DNA of 64,000 bases from JAHQVI01 sp963727575 (GTDB lineage: Bacteria > Pseudomonadota > Alphaproteobacteria > Rhizobiales > Rhodomicrobiaceae): NCBI GenBank assembly GCA_963727575.1, contig CAVSIA010000027.1, positions 124,001 to 188,000 of the forward strand. Reading direction: 5' to 3'. Of this stretch, positions 18,549-28,086 are shown piece after piece; positions within the stretch are counted from its first letter, which is position 1; each line of letters opens with the position of its first letter. The translations under genes were made by a program, and so were the position numbers. A model generated the notes under the pieces. That model did no database searches. It was not told the DNA's origin and was given only the letters and a program-made list of their open reading frames with translations.

Positions 18549-19941
18549 TTTCGTCTGCCAGTCCTGCGGTGCGACCAGCTCGCGCTGGGCGGGGCGATGC
18601 TCGGCCTGCGGCGAATGGAACACACTCGCGGAGGAAACGTCCGCCGCCTCGCCGATGGACGCCAAGGCCAAACGCAAGGGCCGCGCGTCCGGTGTCACGC
18701 TGGAAAACCTCGAACGACGAAATCGAGCCGCTTCCGCGGCTGCAGACCGGCATTGCCGAGTTCGACCGCGTCATCGGTGGCGGCCTCGCTCCGGGCGCGG
18801 CCATCCTGCTGGCGGGCGATCCCGGCATCGGCAAGTCGACGCTGCTCCTGCAACTCGCGGCCAAGCTCGCCGCCTCCGGGCAAGCAGGCCGTCTATTTTT
18901 CCGGCGAGGAGGCCCCGCAGCAGATCCGGATGCGCGCCCGCCGCCTCGGCGTTTCGGACGCGCCGGTCGCGCTCGCCGCCGAAACCAACACGTCGGCCAT
19001 TCTGTCGCACTCTGGAATCCGGCACGCCGCCCGACCTGGTCGTGATCGACTCCATCCAGACGCTCTGGACCGACATGCTCGAAGCCGCGCCCGGCACCGT
19101 GAGCCAGGTGCGCGCCTCGGTTCAGGCGCTGATTTCCTATGCCAAGCGCCGCGCGACCGCCTTGATCCTGGTCGGCCACGTCACCAAGGACGGCCAGATC
19201 GCCGGTCCGAAAGTCGTCGAGCATATGGTCGATACCGTTCTCTATTTCGAAGGCGACAACAGCCATCTGTTCCGCCTGCTGCGCTCGGTGAAGAACCGCT
19301 TCGGCCCGGCGAACGAGGTCGGCGTCTTCGAGATGGGCGGGGCCGGGCTCAAGGAAGTCACCAACCCGTCGGAGCTGTTCCTCGGTGAACGCGACGAAGT
19401 CAGCCCCGGCGCGGCGGTCTTCGCGGGCGTCGAAGGCACGCGCCCGATCCTGGTGGAGATCCAGGCGCTGGTCGCGCCGTCCCCTTTCGCCGCACCCCGC
19501 CGCGCCGTCGTCGGATGGGACGCGAACCGGCTTTCGATGATCCTTGCCGTGCTCGATGCCCGCTGCGGCTTCAAGCTCGGGGCCCAGGATATTTACCTTA
19601 ATATTGCGGGCGGCTTGCGCATTTCCGAGCCGGCGGCCGATGTTGCAGTTGCAGCGGCACTTTTGTCGGCGCACTCCGGCGTTGCTTTGGGAGGGAATAC
19701 CGTCTATTTCGGTGAAGTCAGTTTGTCCGGTGCCATCCGGCCCGTTAGCCATGCGGCGATGCGGGTCAAGGAGGCGGAGAAGCTGGGTTTCACAGCGGCC
19801 TTGGCGCCTGCCTTCGGTGACGTTTCAGAGATCGCTTCGGGGCTGCGTGTCAGTCCGCTGAAGCATCTTTCCGATCTGGCGGCGCACATCATCAGCGACC
19901 GGGACGGTTCGGGTAAGCCCAAGCGCGTAGCGGCAGGCTAG
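18529..19941 (+). CDS. radA: DNA repair protein RadA (Sms), three frameshifts
   Basis: RadA is a RecA-like branch-migration ATPase in recombination repair. The N-terminal zinc finger CQSCGATSSRWAGRCSACG is clear. The Walker A segment GDPGIGKSTLLLQL and SGEEAPQQIRMRA lie in other frames. Back in the first frame come VVIDSIQTLWTD, the RadA KNRFGPANEVGVFEM motif and the Lon-protease-like C-terminal domain (GGLRISEPAADVAVAAALLS). Three breaks, near 18713, 18878 and 19012, are each cured by removing one base. Repaired length is about 470 residues. I choose the ATG at 18529 because AAGGAA lies at good spacing. Confidence 0.92.
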   Translation: MVKMARDFVCQSCGATSSRWAGRCSACGEWNTLAEETSAASPMDAKAKRKGRASGVTLENLERRNRAASAAADRHCRVRPRHRWRPRSGRGHPAGGRSRHRQVDAAPATRGQARRLRASRPSIFPARRPRSRSGCAPAASAFRTRRSRSPPKPTRRPFCRTLESGTPPDLVVIDSIQTLWTDMLEAAPGTVSQVRASVQALISYAKRRATALILVGHVTKDGQIAGPKVVEHMVDTVLYFEGDNSHLFRLLRSVKNRFGPANEVGVFEMGGAGLKEVTNPSELFLGERDEVSPGAAVFAGVEGTRPILVEIQALVAPSPFAAPRRAVVGWDANRLSMILAVLDARCGFKLGAQDIYLNIAGGLRISEPAADVAVAAALLSAHSGVALGGNTVYFGEVSLSGAIRPVSHAAMRVKEAEKLGFTAALAPAFGDVSEIASGLRVSPLKHLSDLAAHIISDRDGSGKPKRVAAG

Positions 19942-20041
19942 CAGGACAGAGGCAGGGTTTCTGCACCATGAAGACCAGCCACGGCGGCAGATTTGTTGAA
20001 TGGCGTCGCGGCAGCGGCCTTGCGTATGAAAGGTAGGGGGC

Positions 20042-20581
20042 ATGCCCTTTCAGTGGCTTGATGTCATTCTCGTATTGATCATGCTGATCTCCGGCTTTCT
20101 CGCAATGCTGCGGGGGCTGACGCGGGAGATGCTGTCGATTATGTCCTGGGCGCTCGCAGCCATCGCAGCCCTGTTCATCTACCCGCTCTACCGCGACCAT
20201 TTGCGCCGCATCATTCAGCCGGACATCCTCGCCGACGGCGTGCTGATCACGACGGTTTTCGTAATCGTGCTGATCGTCGTCAGTCTGATCACCGTGCGCC
20301 TCTCCGACCGGGTGCTCGACAGCCGGGTGGGGGCGCTCGACCGCACCCTCGGCTTCGTCTTCGGCCTTGTGCGCGGCTTGATCCTCGTAGTGATCGCCTA
20401 TGAGCTGCTGATCGCCATCATGCCGAAGGAAACGCTGCCGGGCTGGGTGACGGAAGCGCGATCGCTTCCGGTGATCGAGAGCACGGGGCGGGCCATCATT
20501 TCGTTGCTGCCGGACAACCCGACCTCAATATTTAGTCGAGAGCAGGCTGAATTGGCTTTGGATAACGAAAAAGTTCTTTAG
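20042..20581 (+). CDS. cvpA: CvpA family inner membrane protein
   Basis: A 179-residue membrane protein with four hydrophobic segments (about 5-22, 32-50, 66-85, 102-123). It has the family pattern WLDVILVLIMLISGFLAMLRGLTREMLSI and the RVLDSRVGALDRTLGFVFGLVRG stretch. CvpA was named for colicin V production in E. coli, and there too it sits directly upstream of purF; its biochemical role is not settled. It lies between radA and purF, 111 bases before the latter. It is intact. Confidence 0.93.
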   Translation: MPFQWLDVILVLIMLISGFLAMLRGLTREMLSIMSWALAAIAALFIYPLYRDHLRRIIQPDILADGVLITTVFVIVLIVVSLITVRLSDRVLDSRVGALDRTLGFVFGLVRGLILVVIAYELLIAIMPKETLPGWVTEARSLPVIESTGRAIISLLPDNPTSIFSREQAELALDNEKVL

Positions 20582-20692
20582 CATTATGTCTTGAAAATGT
20601 CATATTCGGAATCATATGGCGTTGCGTAGTTCGCCAGCATTGTAGCGGTCGCGAATTGAAGCGTTGCAACTTGATCGAAAAGGGAAGTCCTT

Positions 20693-22183
20693 ATGGACGT
20701 CTCCAACCGAATGCCCGCTCAACTTCCGCCGTCCGAGCCTCGTTGGCTCATCGAGGACAAGCTCAGGGAGGAATGCGGCGTCTTCGGCATCCTCGATCAT
20801 CCCGACGCTTCGGCGTTGACGGTCCTGGGGCTTCATGCGCTTCAGCATCGCGGCCAGGAAGCGGCCGGCATCGTCACCTACGACAAAGACCAGTTCCATT
20901 CCGAACGCCGTCTCGGCCTCGTTAGCGAACACTTCACCAAGGCCCCCGTTCTCGACCGCCTGCCCGGACGCTCCGCCATCGGCCATGTCCGCTATTCGAC
21001 CCAGGGCGAGACCATTCTGAGAAATGTCCAGCCGCTCTTCGCCGAATTCGACTCCGGCGGCTTTGCGCTTGGCCATAATGGCAATCTCACCAACGCGCGT
21101 ACCCTGCGCGACAGCCTCATAAAGTCAGGCGCAATCTTTCAATCGACCTCGGATACCGAGGTCGTTTTGCATTTGATCGCCCGCAGCAAGAAGCCGCGCA
21201 TCATCGAGCGCTTCATCGAGGCCCTGCTGCAGATCGAGGGCGCCTACGCGCTGGTCTGCCTGACCAACAAGAAGCTGATCGGTGCACGCGATCCGCTCGG
21301 CATCCGGCCGCTGATGCTGGGCAAGCTCGGCGATAGCTATGTGCTCGCCTCGGAGACCTGCGCGTTCGACATTATCGGCGCCGAGTTCGTCCGCGAGATC
21401 GAGAACGGCGAAGTCGTCGTGATCTCGAAGGACCGCATCGAAAGCCATCGGCCGTTCCCGAAATCGCCGGCTCGGCCCTGCATCTTCGAATACATCTATT
21501 TCTCGCGGCCGGATTCAGTCCTCGGCGGTCGCTCGGTCTATGAAGTCCGCAAGAAATTCGGCGCCCAACTCGCCATGGAAGCTGCGGTGGACGCCGATGT
21601 CGTCGTGCCGGTGCCCGATTCCGGCGTTCCGGCAGCCATCGGCTACGCCACGCAGTCCGGCATCCCTTATGAGCTCGGCATCGTCCGCAATCACTATGTC
21701 GGCCGGACCTTCATCGAGCCGGAGCAGCGGATTCGCGCGCTTGGCGTGAAGCTGAAGCACAACCCGACCTTGAGCGTCGTCGAAGGCAAGCGCATCGTCC
21801 TGATCGACGACAGCATCGTCCGCGGCACGACCTCGATCAAGATCGTCCGCATGATGTACGAGCGCGGCGCGAAGGAAGTGCACATGCGCATCGCCTGTCC
21901 GCCGATCGCCTGGCCGGACTATTACGGCATCGACACGCCGGACCGCGAGAATCTCCTCGCGGCCAATCATTCGCTTGAGGAGATGCGCGCCTCGATGGGC
22001 TGCGACTCGCTCGCCTTTCTGTCGGTCGACGGCATCTACCAAGTGATGGGCTACGATCATCGCGATCCGGTACAGCCGCAATTCACCGACCATTGCTTTA
22101 CCGGCGATTATCCGACGCGCCTACGCGATCTCGAGGGGCCGGTGCCCGCGCGCCAGCTTTCGTTGCTTGCCGAAGCAAGCTGA
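20693..22183 (+). CDS. purF: Amidophosphoribosyltransferase
   Basis: First committed enzyme of purine synthesis: it transfers ammonia from glutamine to PRPP. A 27-residue propeptide precedes the catalytic Cys28 in REECGVFGIL, the N-terminal nucleophile of the glutaminase domain. HALQHRGQEAAGI and GHVRYSTQG follow. The PRPP-binding loop is IVLIDDSIVRGTTSI in the C-terminal half, and the PVPDSGVPAAIGYA stretch is also typical. The length of 496 residues is normal. The ATG at 20693 follows GGGAAGTCCTT. It is intact and in the same orientation as cvpA and the downstream dehydrogenase. Confidence 0.97.
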   Translation: MDVSNRMPAQLPPSEPRWLIEDKLREECGVFGILDHPDASALTVLGLHALQHRGQEAAGIVTYDKDQFHSERRLGLVSEHFTKAPVLDRLPGRSAIGHVRYSTQGETILRNVQPLFAEFDSGGFALGHNGNLTNARTLRDSLIKSGAIFQSTSDTEVVLHLIARSKKPRIIERFIEALLQIEGAYALVCLTNKKLIGARDPLGIRPLMLGKLGDSYVLASETCAFDIIGAEFVREIENGEVVVISKDRIESHRPFPKSPARPCIFEYIYFSRPDSVLGGRSVYEVRKKFGAQLAMEAAVDADVVVPVPDSGVPAAIGYATQSGIPYELGIVRNHYVGRTFIEPEQRIRALGVKLKHNPTLSVVEGKRIVLIDDSIVRGTTSIKIVRMMYERGAKEVHMRIACPPIAWPDYYGIDTPDRENLLAANHSLEEMRASMGCDSLAFLSVDGIYQVMGYDHRDPVQPQFTDHCFTGDYPTRLRDLEGPVPARQLSLLAEAS

Positions 22184-22251
22184 CCGGCAATCCGCCCGCC
22201 GGCGCCATTCTGCGCATTGACTGCGCGCCGGCATCGGCTATTTAGTCCCGC

Positions 22252-22978
22252 ATGACCGATATTCCTGAAAACAAGCGGATTGCGCTGGTAACCGGCGCTT
22301 CGCGCGGAATTGGGCGGGCTGCAGCCGTGGCGCTCGGCAAGGCCGGATGCCATGTCATCCTGTCGGCTCGCACCACCGGCGCCCTCGAAGAGGTCGACGA
22401 CGAGATCAAGACCGCGGGCGGCAGCGCCTCGATCCTCAAGCTCAACCTTGCCCATGGCGACAAGCTCGATGCGCTCGGCCCGACCTTGTACTCGCGCTGG
22501 CAGCGTCTCGATATTCTGGTCGCCGCGGGCGGCATTCTCGGCCGGCTGTCTCCGCTCGGCCATCTGCCGACCGAGGAGTGGGAGCAGGTCATCACCATCA
22601 ACCTGACGGCGAACTGGCGGCTGATCCGGACCCTTGACCCATTGCTGCGGCGATCGGAAGCGGGGCGCGCCCTGTTTCTGACCTCGCGCGCCGCTCGGAA
22701 GATCCGCGCTTATTGGGGGCGCTTATGCGGTATCGAAGGCGGGGCTCGAAGCGCTGGTGAAGACCTACGCCGAAGAGGTGCAGACGACGCCGGTCAAGGT
22801 GAACCTGCTCGATCCCGGCCCGACGCGGACCAAGATGCGCGCCCAAGCCTATCCCGGTGAGGATGCCGCGACATTGAAGCCGGCGGACGCGCTTGCGCCG
22901 CTGATCCTCAAGCTGACCGCGCCGGAATGCGATGTGAATGGGCAGGTGATCGCGGCGGAGGACGTGCTCGCTTCGTGA
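22252..22978 (+). CDS. Short-chain dehydrogenase/reductase, one frameshift
   Basis: An SDR-family oxidoreductase. The NAD(P) motif TGASRGIG is at residues 14-21, followed by LDILVAAGG (NNAG-like), and the active-site serine lies in LFLTSRAA. Near 22717 the frame breaks: TATTGGGGGCGC has one G too many. The other frame gives the catalytic YxxxK as AYAVSKAGLEALVKTYAEE, then NLLDPGPTRTKMRAQAYPGED and the end. The repaired protein is about 241 residues. The gene follows purF by 68 bases, an arrangement also seen in related rhizobia. The substrate is unknown. Confidence 0.88.
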
Positions 22979-23010
22979 GCGGCGCTGCTGGCGCCCGCAG
23001 GCGCGATGCC

Positions 23011-23811
23011 TCAGCCGGGCAGCTCGAAACTCATCCCGTCATAAGCCGGCTCGACGCCGGAGGGGAGTTCACGCGTCAGTCTCTCGAAGTCGAGATCCAT
23101 GTGCAGGTGAGTCAGGATCGCACGTTTCGGCGCGAGCCGCTCGATCCAGCCGAGCGCGTCCTCGACTGAGAAATGGCTGGGATGGCTGGTGTAGCGGAGC
23201 GCGTCGACGATCCAGACCTCGAGCCCCCGCAGGGTGGGCAGGCTCTCTTCCGGTAGATCGTGCAGGTCGCTGGAATAGGCCAGATCGGCGAAGCGAAAGC
23301 CGAGCGAGTTGATGTCGCCGTGATGCTGCAGGAACGGGAGCACCTCGATCGGTCCGCCCGCACCCTCGATGGTCAGCTTTTCGCCGGGACGGATCGTATG
23401 CGCCTTGACGATCGGCGGATAGCTGCTGCCCTCGGGCGTTACGAAGCAATAATCGAAGCGGCGTTGCAGGATGGCGCCAGTCGCTTCGTCGAAGTAGACA
23501 TCGACACGGCTGCGCGCCCGATAGGCGAGGATGCGCAGATCGTCGATGCCATGGGTATGGTCGGCGTGGTCATGCGTGTAGAGCACGGCGTCCAGGGCAT
23601 CCAAGCCGGCGTCGATGACCTGTTCGCGCACGTCCGGGCCGGTATCGACCAGGATGACGGTCCGGCCGAGATCGGACACGCGCTCGACCATCATCGCGCA
23701 ACGTCGCCGCCGGTTCTTCGGATTTTTCGGATCGCACGCGCCCCAGTTTCCATCGATCCGGGGAACGCCAGGAGACGAGCCGCAGCCGAGGATCGTGAAG
23801 CGCAGCGTCAT
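23011..23811 (-). CDS. MBL-fold metallo-hydrolase (PhnP-like)
   Basis: A 266-residue metallo-beta-lactamase-fold hydrolase. The start TILGCGSSPGVPRIDGNWGACDP is typical of the PhnP/RNase Z-like branch. The metal motif THDHADHTHGIDDL puts the ligands at His80, His82, Asp84 and His85. FLQHHGDINSLGFR and LAYSSDL supply further ligands, and LTHLHMDLDF closes the site. PhnP is a cyclic phosphodiesterase, but this gene is in no phosphonate cluster. It overlaps tatD by 4 bases, so the two are coupled. This pairing is common in Hyphomicrobiales; the substrate is unknown. Confidence 0.88.
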   Translation of the reverse strand: MTLRFTILGCGSSPGVPRIDGNWGACDPKNPKNRRRRCAMMVERVSDLGRTVILVDTGPDVREQVIDAGLDALDAVLYTHDHADHTHGIDDLRILAYRARSRVDVYFDEATGAILQRRFDYCFVTPEGSSYPPIVKAHTIRPGEKLTIEGAGGPIEVLPFLQHHGDINSLGFRFADLAYSSDLHDLPEESLPTLRGLEVWIVDALRYTSHPSHFSVEDALGWIERLAPKRAILTHLHMDLDFERLTRELPSGVEPAYDGMSFELPG

Positions 23812-24614
23812 GCGGCCGACCGTTCCGCCGTGCCGACGAGACCATCGGCTTTCGAGAACAGCCGGAAGAAATTCTCCGTGGTGACCCGCGCAATCTCGGC
23901 TTCGCTGACGCCTCGGACCTCGGCAAGCACCTTAGCCGTGTGCTTGACGAAAGACGGCTCGTTGCGCTTGCCGCGATTCGGCATCGGCGCGAGATAGGGC
24001 GCATCGGTCTCGACGAGCAGACGATCGATCGGCAGATCTGCGGCGATGGCACGCAGATCCTCGGATTTCTTGAACGTCAGAACGCCGGAGAACGAGACAT
24101 AAAGGCCGAGTTCGACGCCGCGCATGGCCAGCGCGCGCCCGCCGGTGAAACAGTGCAGCACGGCGGTGAACGGCCCCTTGGCCATTTCCTCTTCGAGAAT
24201 GCGGGCGGTGTGCTCGTCGGCGTCGCGGCTGTGGATCACCAGCGGCAGCCCGGTCTCGCGCGCCGCCGCGATATGCAGGCGGAAGCCGTGCTCCTGGTCG
24301 GGGATCGGGCTCTTCTCGTAGAAATAGTCGAGGCCCGCCTCGCCGATCGCAACGACCTTCCGATATTGAGCGCGCTCAAGAATCTCTTCGAGCGTCACAT
24401 CGCGTTCGTCGGCGGCATAATGCGGGTGGGTGCCGACCGAGCAGCAGACATTGCCGAAACGTTCGGCGATCCCGCGAATGCGCTCGAACTGCCGCACACG
24501 AGTTGAGATCGTCACCATGGCGCCAATGCCTGCCGTCTCGGCGCGTTTGACGATGGCGTCGAGCTCGCTTTCGAAATCGGGAAAGTCGAGGTGGCAATGG
24601 CTGTCGACTAACAT
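23808..24614 (-). CDS. tatD: TatD family metal-dependent deoxyribonuclease
   Basis: A 268-residue TIM-barrel hydrolase of the amidohydrolase superfamily. The metal ligands are visible as MLVDSHCHLDF (His6, His8), GEAGLDYF (Glu), IHSRDA, HCFTGG and ETDAPYLAPMPNRGKRNEP (Asp). Characterised TatD/YcfH proteins are 3'-5' exonucleases acting in DNA repair. It lies between metG (12 bases upstream) and the MBL hydrolase, on the same strand. Confidence 0.93.
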   Translation of the reverse strand: MLVDSHCHLDFPDFESELDAIVKRAETAGIGAMVTISTRVRQFERIRGIAERFGNVCCSVGTHPHYAADERDVTLEEILERAQYRKVVAIGEAGLDYFYEKSPIPDQEHGFRLHIAAARETGLPLVIHSRDADEHTARILEEEMAKGPFTAVLHCFTGGRALAMRGVELGLYVSFSGVLTFKKSEDLRAIAADLPIDRLLVETDAPYLAPMPNRGKRNEPSFVKHTAKVLAEVRGVSEAEIARVTTENFFRLFSKADGLVGTAERSAA

Positions 24615-24626
24615 ATCGGACTCGCT

Positions 24627-26186
24627 TTACTCTGCGGCTGTACTCTCCGGTTCAATATAGGTCGGGAAAACCGGCTGCACAGCCCCCAGCGACGATCCGG
24701 GCTTCAGCCGGCCGGCGGCGCCGAGCTGGGCGAAATCGCGGGCCTCGCCGACGCCAAGCTGATCGAGCAGCCTATCCGCCGAAGCTGGGATGAACGGTTG
24801 GGCGAGGATGCCGAACTGGCGCGTGACCTCCGCCGTGACATAGAGGACGGTGCCCATGCGCTCCGGATCGGTCTTCTTCAGGGCCCAAGGCGCTTCGGCC
24901 GCGAAATATCGGTTTGCCTCGGCGATGACATTCCAGATCGCTTCCAGCGCCCGGTGCAGCGCCTGGCGTTCCATGGCGTCGCGCGCGACATCGATGATCG
25001 CGTCGGTCGCCTCCAGAATAGCCGTGTCCGTCTGGCTGAACGGCCCCGGCGCAGGGATCTGCCCGCCGCAATTCTTGTTGATCATCGACAGCGAGCGCTG
25101 CGCCAGATTGCCGAGATTGTGGGCGAGATCCGCATTGGTGCGATTGACGATCGCCTCGTGGCTGTAGCTGCCGTCCTGTCCGAACGGCACCTCGCGTAAA
25201 CAGAAATAGCGAAGCTGATCGACGCCGTAGTGTCCGGCGATCTCGAATGGATCGACGACATTGCCGAGCGATTTCGACATCTTCTCGCCGCGGCTGAGAA
25301 AGAAGCCATGCGAGTAGACCCGCTTCGGTAAGGCCACGCCCGCCGACATCAGAAAGGCCGGCCAGTAGACGGCGTGAAAGCGGGTGATATCCTTGCCGAT
25401 CATATGAATGTCGGCAGGCCAGAACCGCTTGAATTTCTCCGAGTTTTCGTCGGGAAATCCGACGCCGGTGATGTAGTTCGTCAGCGCGTCGACCCAGACA
25501 TAGATGATATGACCCGGCGCATCCGGCACTGGAATGCCCCAATCCAACGTGGTGCGTGAAACGGAGAGATCCTTCAGCCCGTTCTTGACGAAGCTCACCA
25601 CTTCGTTCCGGCGCTCCGGCGGCAGAATGAAGTCCGGATTGGCCTCGTAATAAGCGAGCAGCCGGTCTTCATAGGCCGACAGCTTGAAGAAATAGGTCTC
25701 TTCTTCGGTCCACTCGACCGGCGTCTTCTGCGGACCGATCCGCGTGCCGTCCTCGAGAACGGTTGTCTCGTCCTCGCCGTAGAACGCCTCGTCGCGGACC
25801 GAATACCAGCCGGCGTATTTGTCGATATAGATGTCGCCGTTTTCCTTCATCCGCCGCCACATCTCGACGACCGCCGCGTAATGCCGCTCTTCCGTCGTGC
25901 GGATGAAATCGTCATGGGAGATGTTCAGCGCTTCGACCATCGCCTTGAAACGCTGAGTGTTCCGTTCGCCCAGCTCTGCCGGCGTCATTCCGGCCTTGGC
26001 GGCGGTCTGCTTCATTTTCAGCCCGTGCTCGTCGACGCCGGTGAGGAAATAGACATCGTAGCCGTCGAGCCGCTTGAACCGGGCGATGGCGTCGGTCGCA
26101 ATCGCCTCATAGGCGTGGCCGATATGCGGATCGCCGCTCGGATAGGAGATCGCGGTGGTAATATAAAAGGACGGTTTATCGGTCAT
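24627..26186 (-). CDS. metG: Methionyl-tRNA synthetase
   Basis: Class I synthetase charging tRNA-Met, about 519 residues. FYITTAISYPSGDPHIGHAYE holds the HIGH signature. LTGVDEHGLKMKQTA and VWVDALTNYITGVGFP follow. FLSRGEKMSKSLGNVVDP holds the KMSKS loop. The C-terminal anticodon-binding domain is of the short alphaproteobacterial type. The start MTDKPSF at 26186 is chosen by alignment with the family; an in-frame ATG at 26195 has a slightly better GCGGGTG site and adds three residues. The gene lies between holB and tatD in a minus-strand housekeeping run and is intact. Confidence 0.96.
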   Translation of the reverse strand: MTDKPSFYITTAISYPSGDPHIGHAYEAIATDAIARFKRLDGYDVYFLTGVDEHGLKMKQTAAKAGMTPAELGERNTQRFKAMVEALNISHDDFIRTTEERHYAAVVEMWRRMKENGDIYIDKYAGWYSVRDEAFYGEDETTVLEDGTRIGPQKTPVEWTEEETYFFKLSAYEDRLLAYYEANPDFILPPERRNEVVSFVKNGLKDLSVSRTTLDWGIPVPDAPGHIIYVWVDALTNYITGVGFPDENSEKFKRFWPADIHMIGKDITRFHAVYWPAFLMSAGVALPKRVYSHGFFLSRGEKMSKSLGNVVDPFEIAGHYGVDQLRYFCLREVPFGQDGSYSHEAIVNRTNADLAHNLGNLAQRSLSMINKNCGGQIPAPGPFSQTDTAILEATDAIIDVARDAMERQALHRALEAIWNVIAEANRYFAAEAPWALKKTDPERMGTVLYVTAEVTRQFGILAQPFIPASADRLLDQLGVGEARDFAQLGAAGRLKPGSSLGAVQPVFPTYIEPESTAAE

Positions 26187-26221
26187 GGCCGTCATTGCAC
26201 CCGCTATTTGTTCTGAAAAGC

Positions 26222-27367
26222 TTAGAGCCGGCCTCTCGCTGCCTTTTGGCTCAGACGTTCGAGCTTTTCGAACACCGTGAGTGTCAGGGCCGCCTTGTCG
26301 AGATTGAGCCGCTCCGTCTCGCTGCGTGCATCGCGCATTGTTTCCCACAGCTCGGCCCAATCCGCAAGGCTATCCGGCGTGACCAGATGCGGAAAACGGC
26401 GAAGCTGGGGATAGGCTCGGGCGGCGGAAGGGCCTCCCGGCGCGGCTCGGATCGCGTCGGCGAGAACGTCCTCCAGAAGGTCGAATGCCATGTCGTGCGC
26501 GGTGGCGTCGCGACCCGCGGTCAGGCCGATGAGTTTATGCAGGGTCTGGCGGTCGAGACCCGGCAGGCTTTCCAGAAGCGTCAGGATCGACTGGAACAGG
26601 GCCAGGCCGCCGCTTTCCAGCATTTGCAGGGCATGGCGCGGGCTGCCTTTGGCAACCGTCAGCAGCGTTTCGATCTGGTCTGTGGACGGCGTGTCGTGGC
26701 CGGACGCAGCGCAGGCGGCGGTGATCGCCGCGCGCATGTCGGCGTCGCTCAGCGTCTCGAAGCGTACGGTGCGGCAACGGGAGCGGATCGTCGGCAGCAG
26801 CCGGCCGGGGGACGACGAAATCAGCAGGAACACCGTCCGGATCGGCGGCTCCTCCAGGGATTTCAAGAGGGCGTTGGCTGAATTCTGATTGAGATCGTCG
26901 GCGCTGTCGACGATGACCACGCGCCAGGGCGTCACGGCGGTCCGCTGCAGGAAATGGCGCAGTGCGCGGATATCGTCGATGGCGATGCTTTGCCGGAACT
27001 TCTTGCCTTGCTGGTCCCAAGCCCGGCGGATGAGCAGCAGGCCGGGGTGGGAGAGATGAGCGACCTGGCGATAGGCTTTGGCATCCTCGGGGATGGCGAG
27101 CGTTGCCAGCTCCAAAGGCAACGTTTCCTGCTGTGCCAGAAGAAAGCGTGCGAGGCGATATGCGAATGTGGCTTTGCCGATGCCGTGCTGGCCGGTCATC
27201 AGCCAGGCGTGATGAAAGCGGTTCGAGGAGACGGCTCCCGCGATAAGGCTTTCCGCCGCATCATGGCCGAGGACGCCGCGGGTTTCGCGCGGATGCGGCC
27301 ACCCGGCCAGACGGTCCGCCTCGGGAGGAGCCTCGTTGTCGCTGTCTACGGTGCGCGCTCTGGCCAT
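26222..27367 (-). CDS. holB: DNA polymerase III delta-prime subunit
   Basis: The clamp-loader delta-prime subunit, 381 residues. GHDAAESLIAGAVSSNRFHHAWLMTG is followed by GIGKATFAYRLARFL (a P-loop-like element), VVIVDSADDLNQNSANALLKSLEEPP (the sensor and SRC region) and LLPTIRSRCRTVRF, all characteristic of HolB. The first 35 residues are a variable extension. It lies 6 bases after tmk, the normal tmk-holB order, and 35 bases before metG. Confidence 0.93.
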   Translation of the reverse strand: MARARTVDSDNEAPPEADRLAGWPHPRETRGVLGHDAAESLIAGAVSSNRFHHAWLMTGQHGIGKATFAYRLARFLLAQQETLPLELATLAIPEDAKAYRQVAHLSHPGLLLIRRAWDQQGKKFRQSIAIDDIRALRHFLQRTAVTPWRVVIVDSADDLNQNSANALLKSLEEPPIRTVFLLISSSPGRLLPTIRSRCRTVRFETLSDADMRAAITAACAASGHDTPSTDQIETLLTVAKGSPRHALQMLESGGLALFQSILTLLESLPGLDRQTLHKLIGLTAGRDATAHDMAFDLLEDVLADAIRAAPGGPSAARAYPQLRRFPHLVTPDSLADWAELWETMRDARSETERLNLDKAALTLTVFEKLERLSQKAARGRL

Positions 27368-27373
27368 CGTTTC

Positions 27374-28015
27374 TTAGAGATTGAGGCGCTGCGCCGTTTC
27401 GGCCCAGATCGCTTCCGCAACATGCTCCACGGTGCCTCTCGCGTCGATCACCGCGCAGCGCCAGGGCTCGGCCTCGGCGATTTGCAGGAACTCCTGGCGC
27501 AGATTCTGGTGGAAAATGAGCGACATGCTTTCGAAACGGTCCGCGCCCTGCTGGACCGCTTCGGCACGCGCCTGCGCCCGTTTCAGCCCTTCCTCCGGCG
27601 GCAGGTCGAGGATCAACGTGAGTTCGGGCTGCGTGGCGCCGACGACGATGCGCTCGAGCGCATCGATGGCTGCGATGGACACGCCCCCCGCCGCCCCCTG
27701 ATAGGCGCGCGTGGAATCGTGAAACCGGTCGCAGATCACCCAGGTGCCGCGCGCCAAAGCCGGCCGGATGGTCAGTTCGAGATGAGAATCGCGGGCGACA
27801 TAGAACAGAAGCGTCTCGGCCATCGGGCCCAGCCGCTTGGCCTTGCCGGAGAGCAGCACCGCGCGAATGGCCTCGGCTCGCGGCGATCCGCCCGGCTCGC
27901 GCGTGACCAGGGTGTTGATGCCGAGCGCGGAAAGCCTGTCGCCAAGGATTTTGGCCTGCGTGCTCTTGCCCGCGCCTTCGCCGCCTTCAAGCGTGATGAA
28001 TTTGCCCACCGGCAC
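27374..28015 (-). CDS. tmk: Thymidylate kinase
   Basis: Phosphorylates dTMP to dTDP for DNA synthesis; 213 residues. The P-loop is ITLEGGEGAGKSTQ (residues 7-20), followed by TREPGGSPRAEAIR (dTMP site) and CDRFHDSTRAYQGAAGG (the DR motif). The LID region is LDLPPEEGLKRAQAR. All key residues are present and the frame is intact. It is co-directional with dac upstream and holB downstream. Confidence 0.96.
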   Translation of the reverse strand: MPVGKFITLEGGEGAGKSTQAKILGDRLSALGINTLVTREPGGSPRAEAIRAVLLSGKAKRLGPMAETLLFYVARDSHLELTIRPALARGTWVICDRFHDSTRAYQGAAGGVSIAAIDALERIVVGATQPELTLILDLPPEEGLKRAQARAEAVQQGADRFESMSLIFHQNLRQEFLQIAEAEPWRCAVIDARGTVEHVAEAIWAETAQRLNL

Positions 28016-28086
28016 GCGCCGCCTCCTATCCAGCCATGCAAAGGCCTTAGCTGGACATAAACCCGCAAGGCGCGGGCATCAAGCGG

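Noticed and set aside
2862..19012. Programmed ribosomal frameshifting as the cause of the broken frames
   Set aside because: The breaks occur at unrelated sequences in many unrelated genes, several per gene in miaA, serB and alr, with no common slippery site or downstream structure.
18277..19752. A 491-codon minus-strand frame opposite alr and radA
   Set aside because: It is open only because of the GC-rich codon pattern of the opposite strand; the real proteins there are alanine racemase and RadA.
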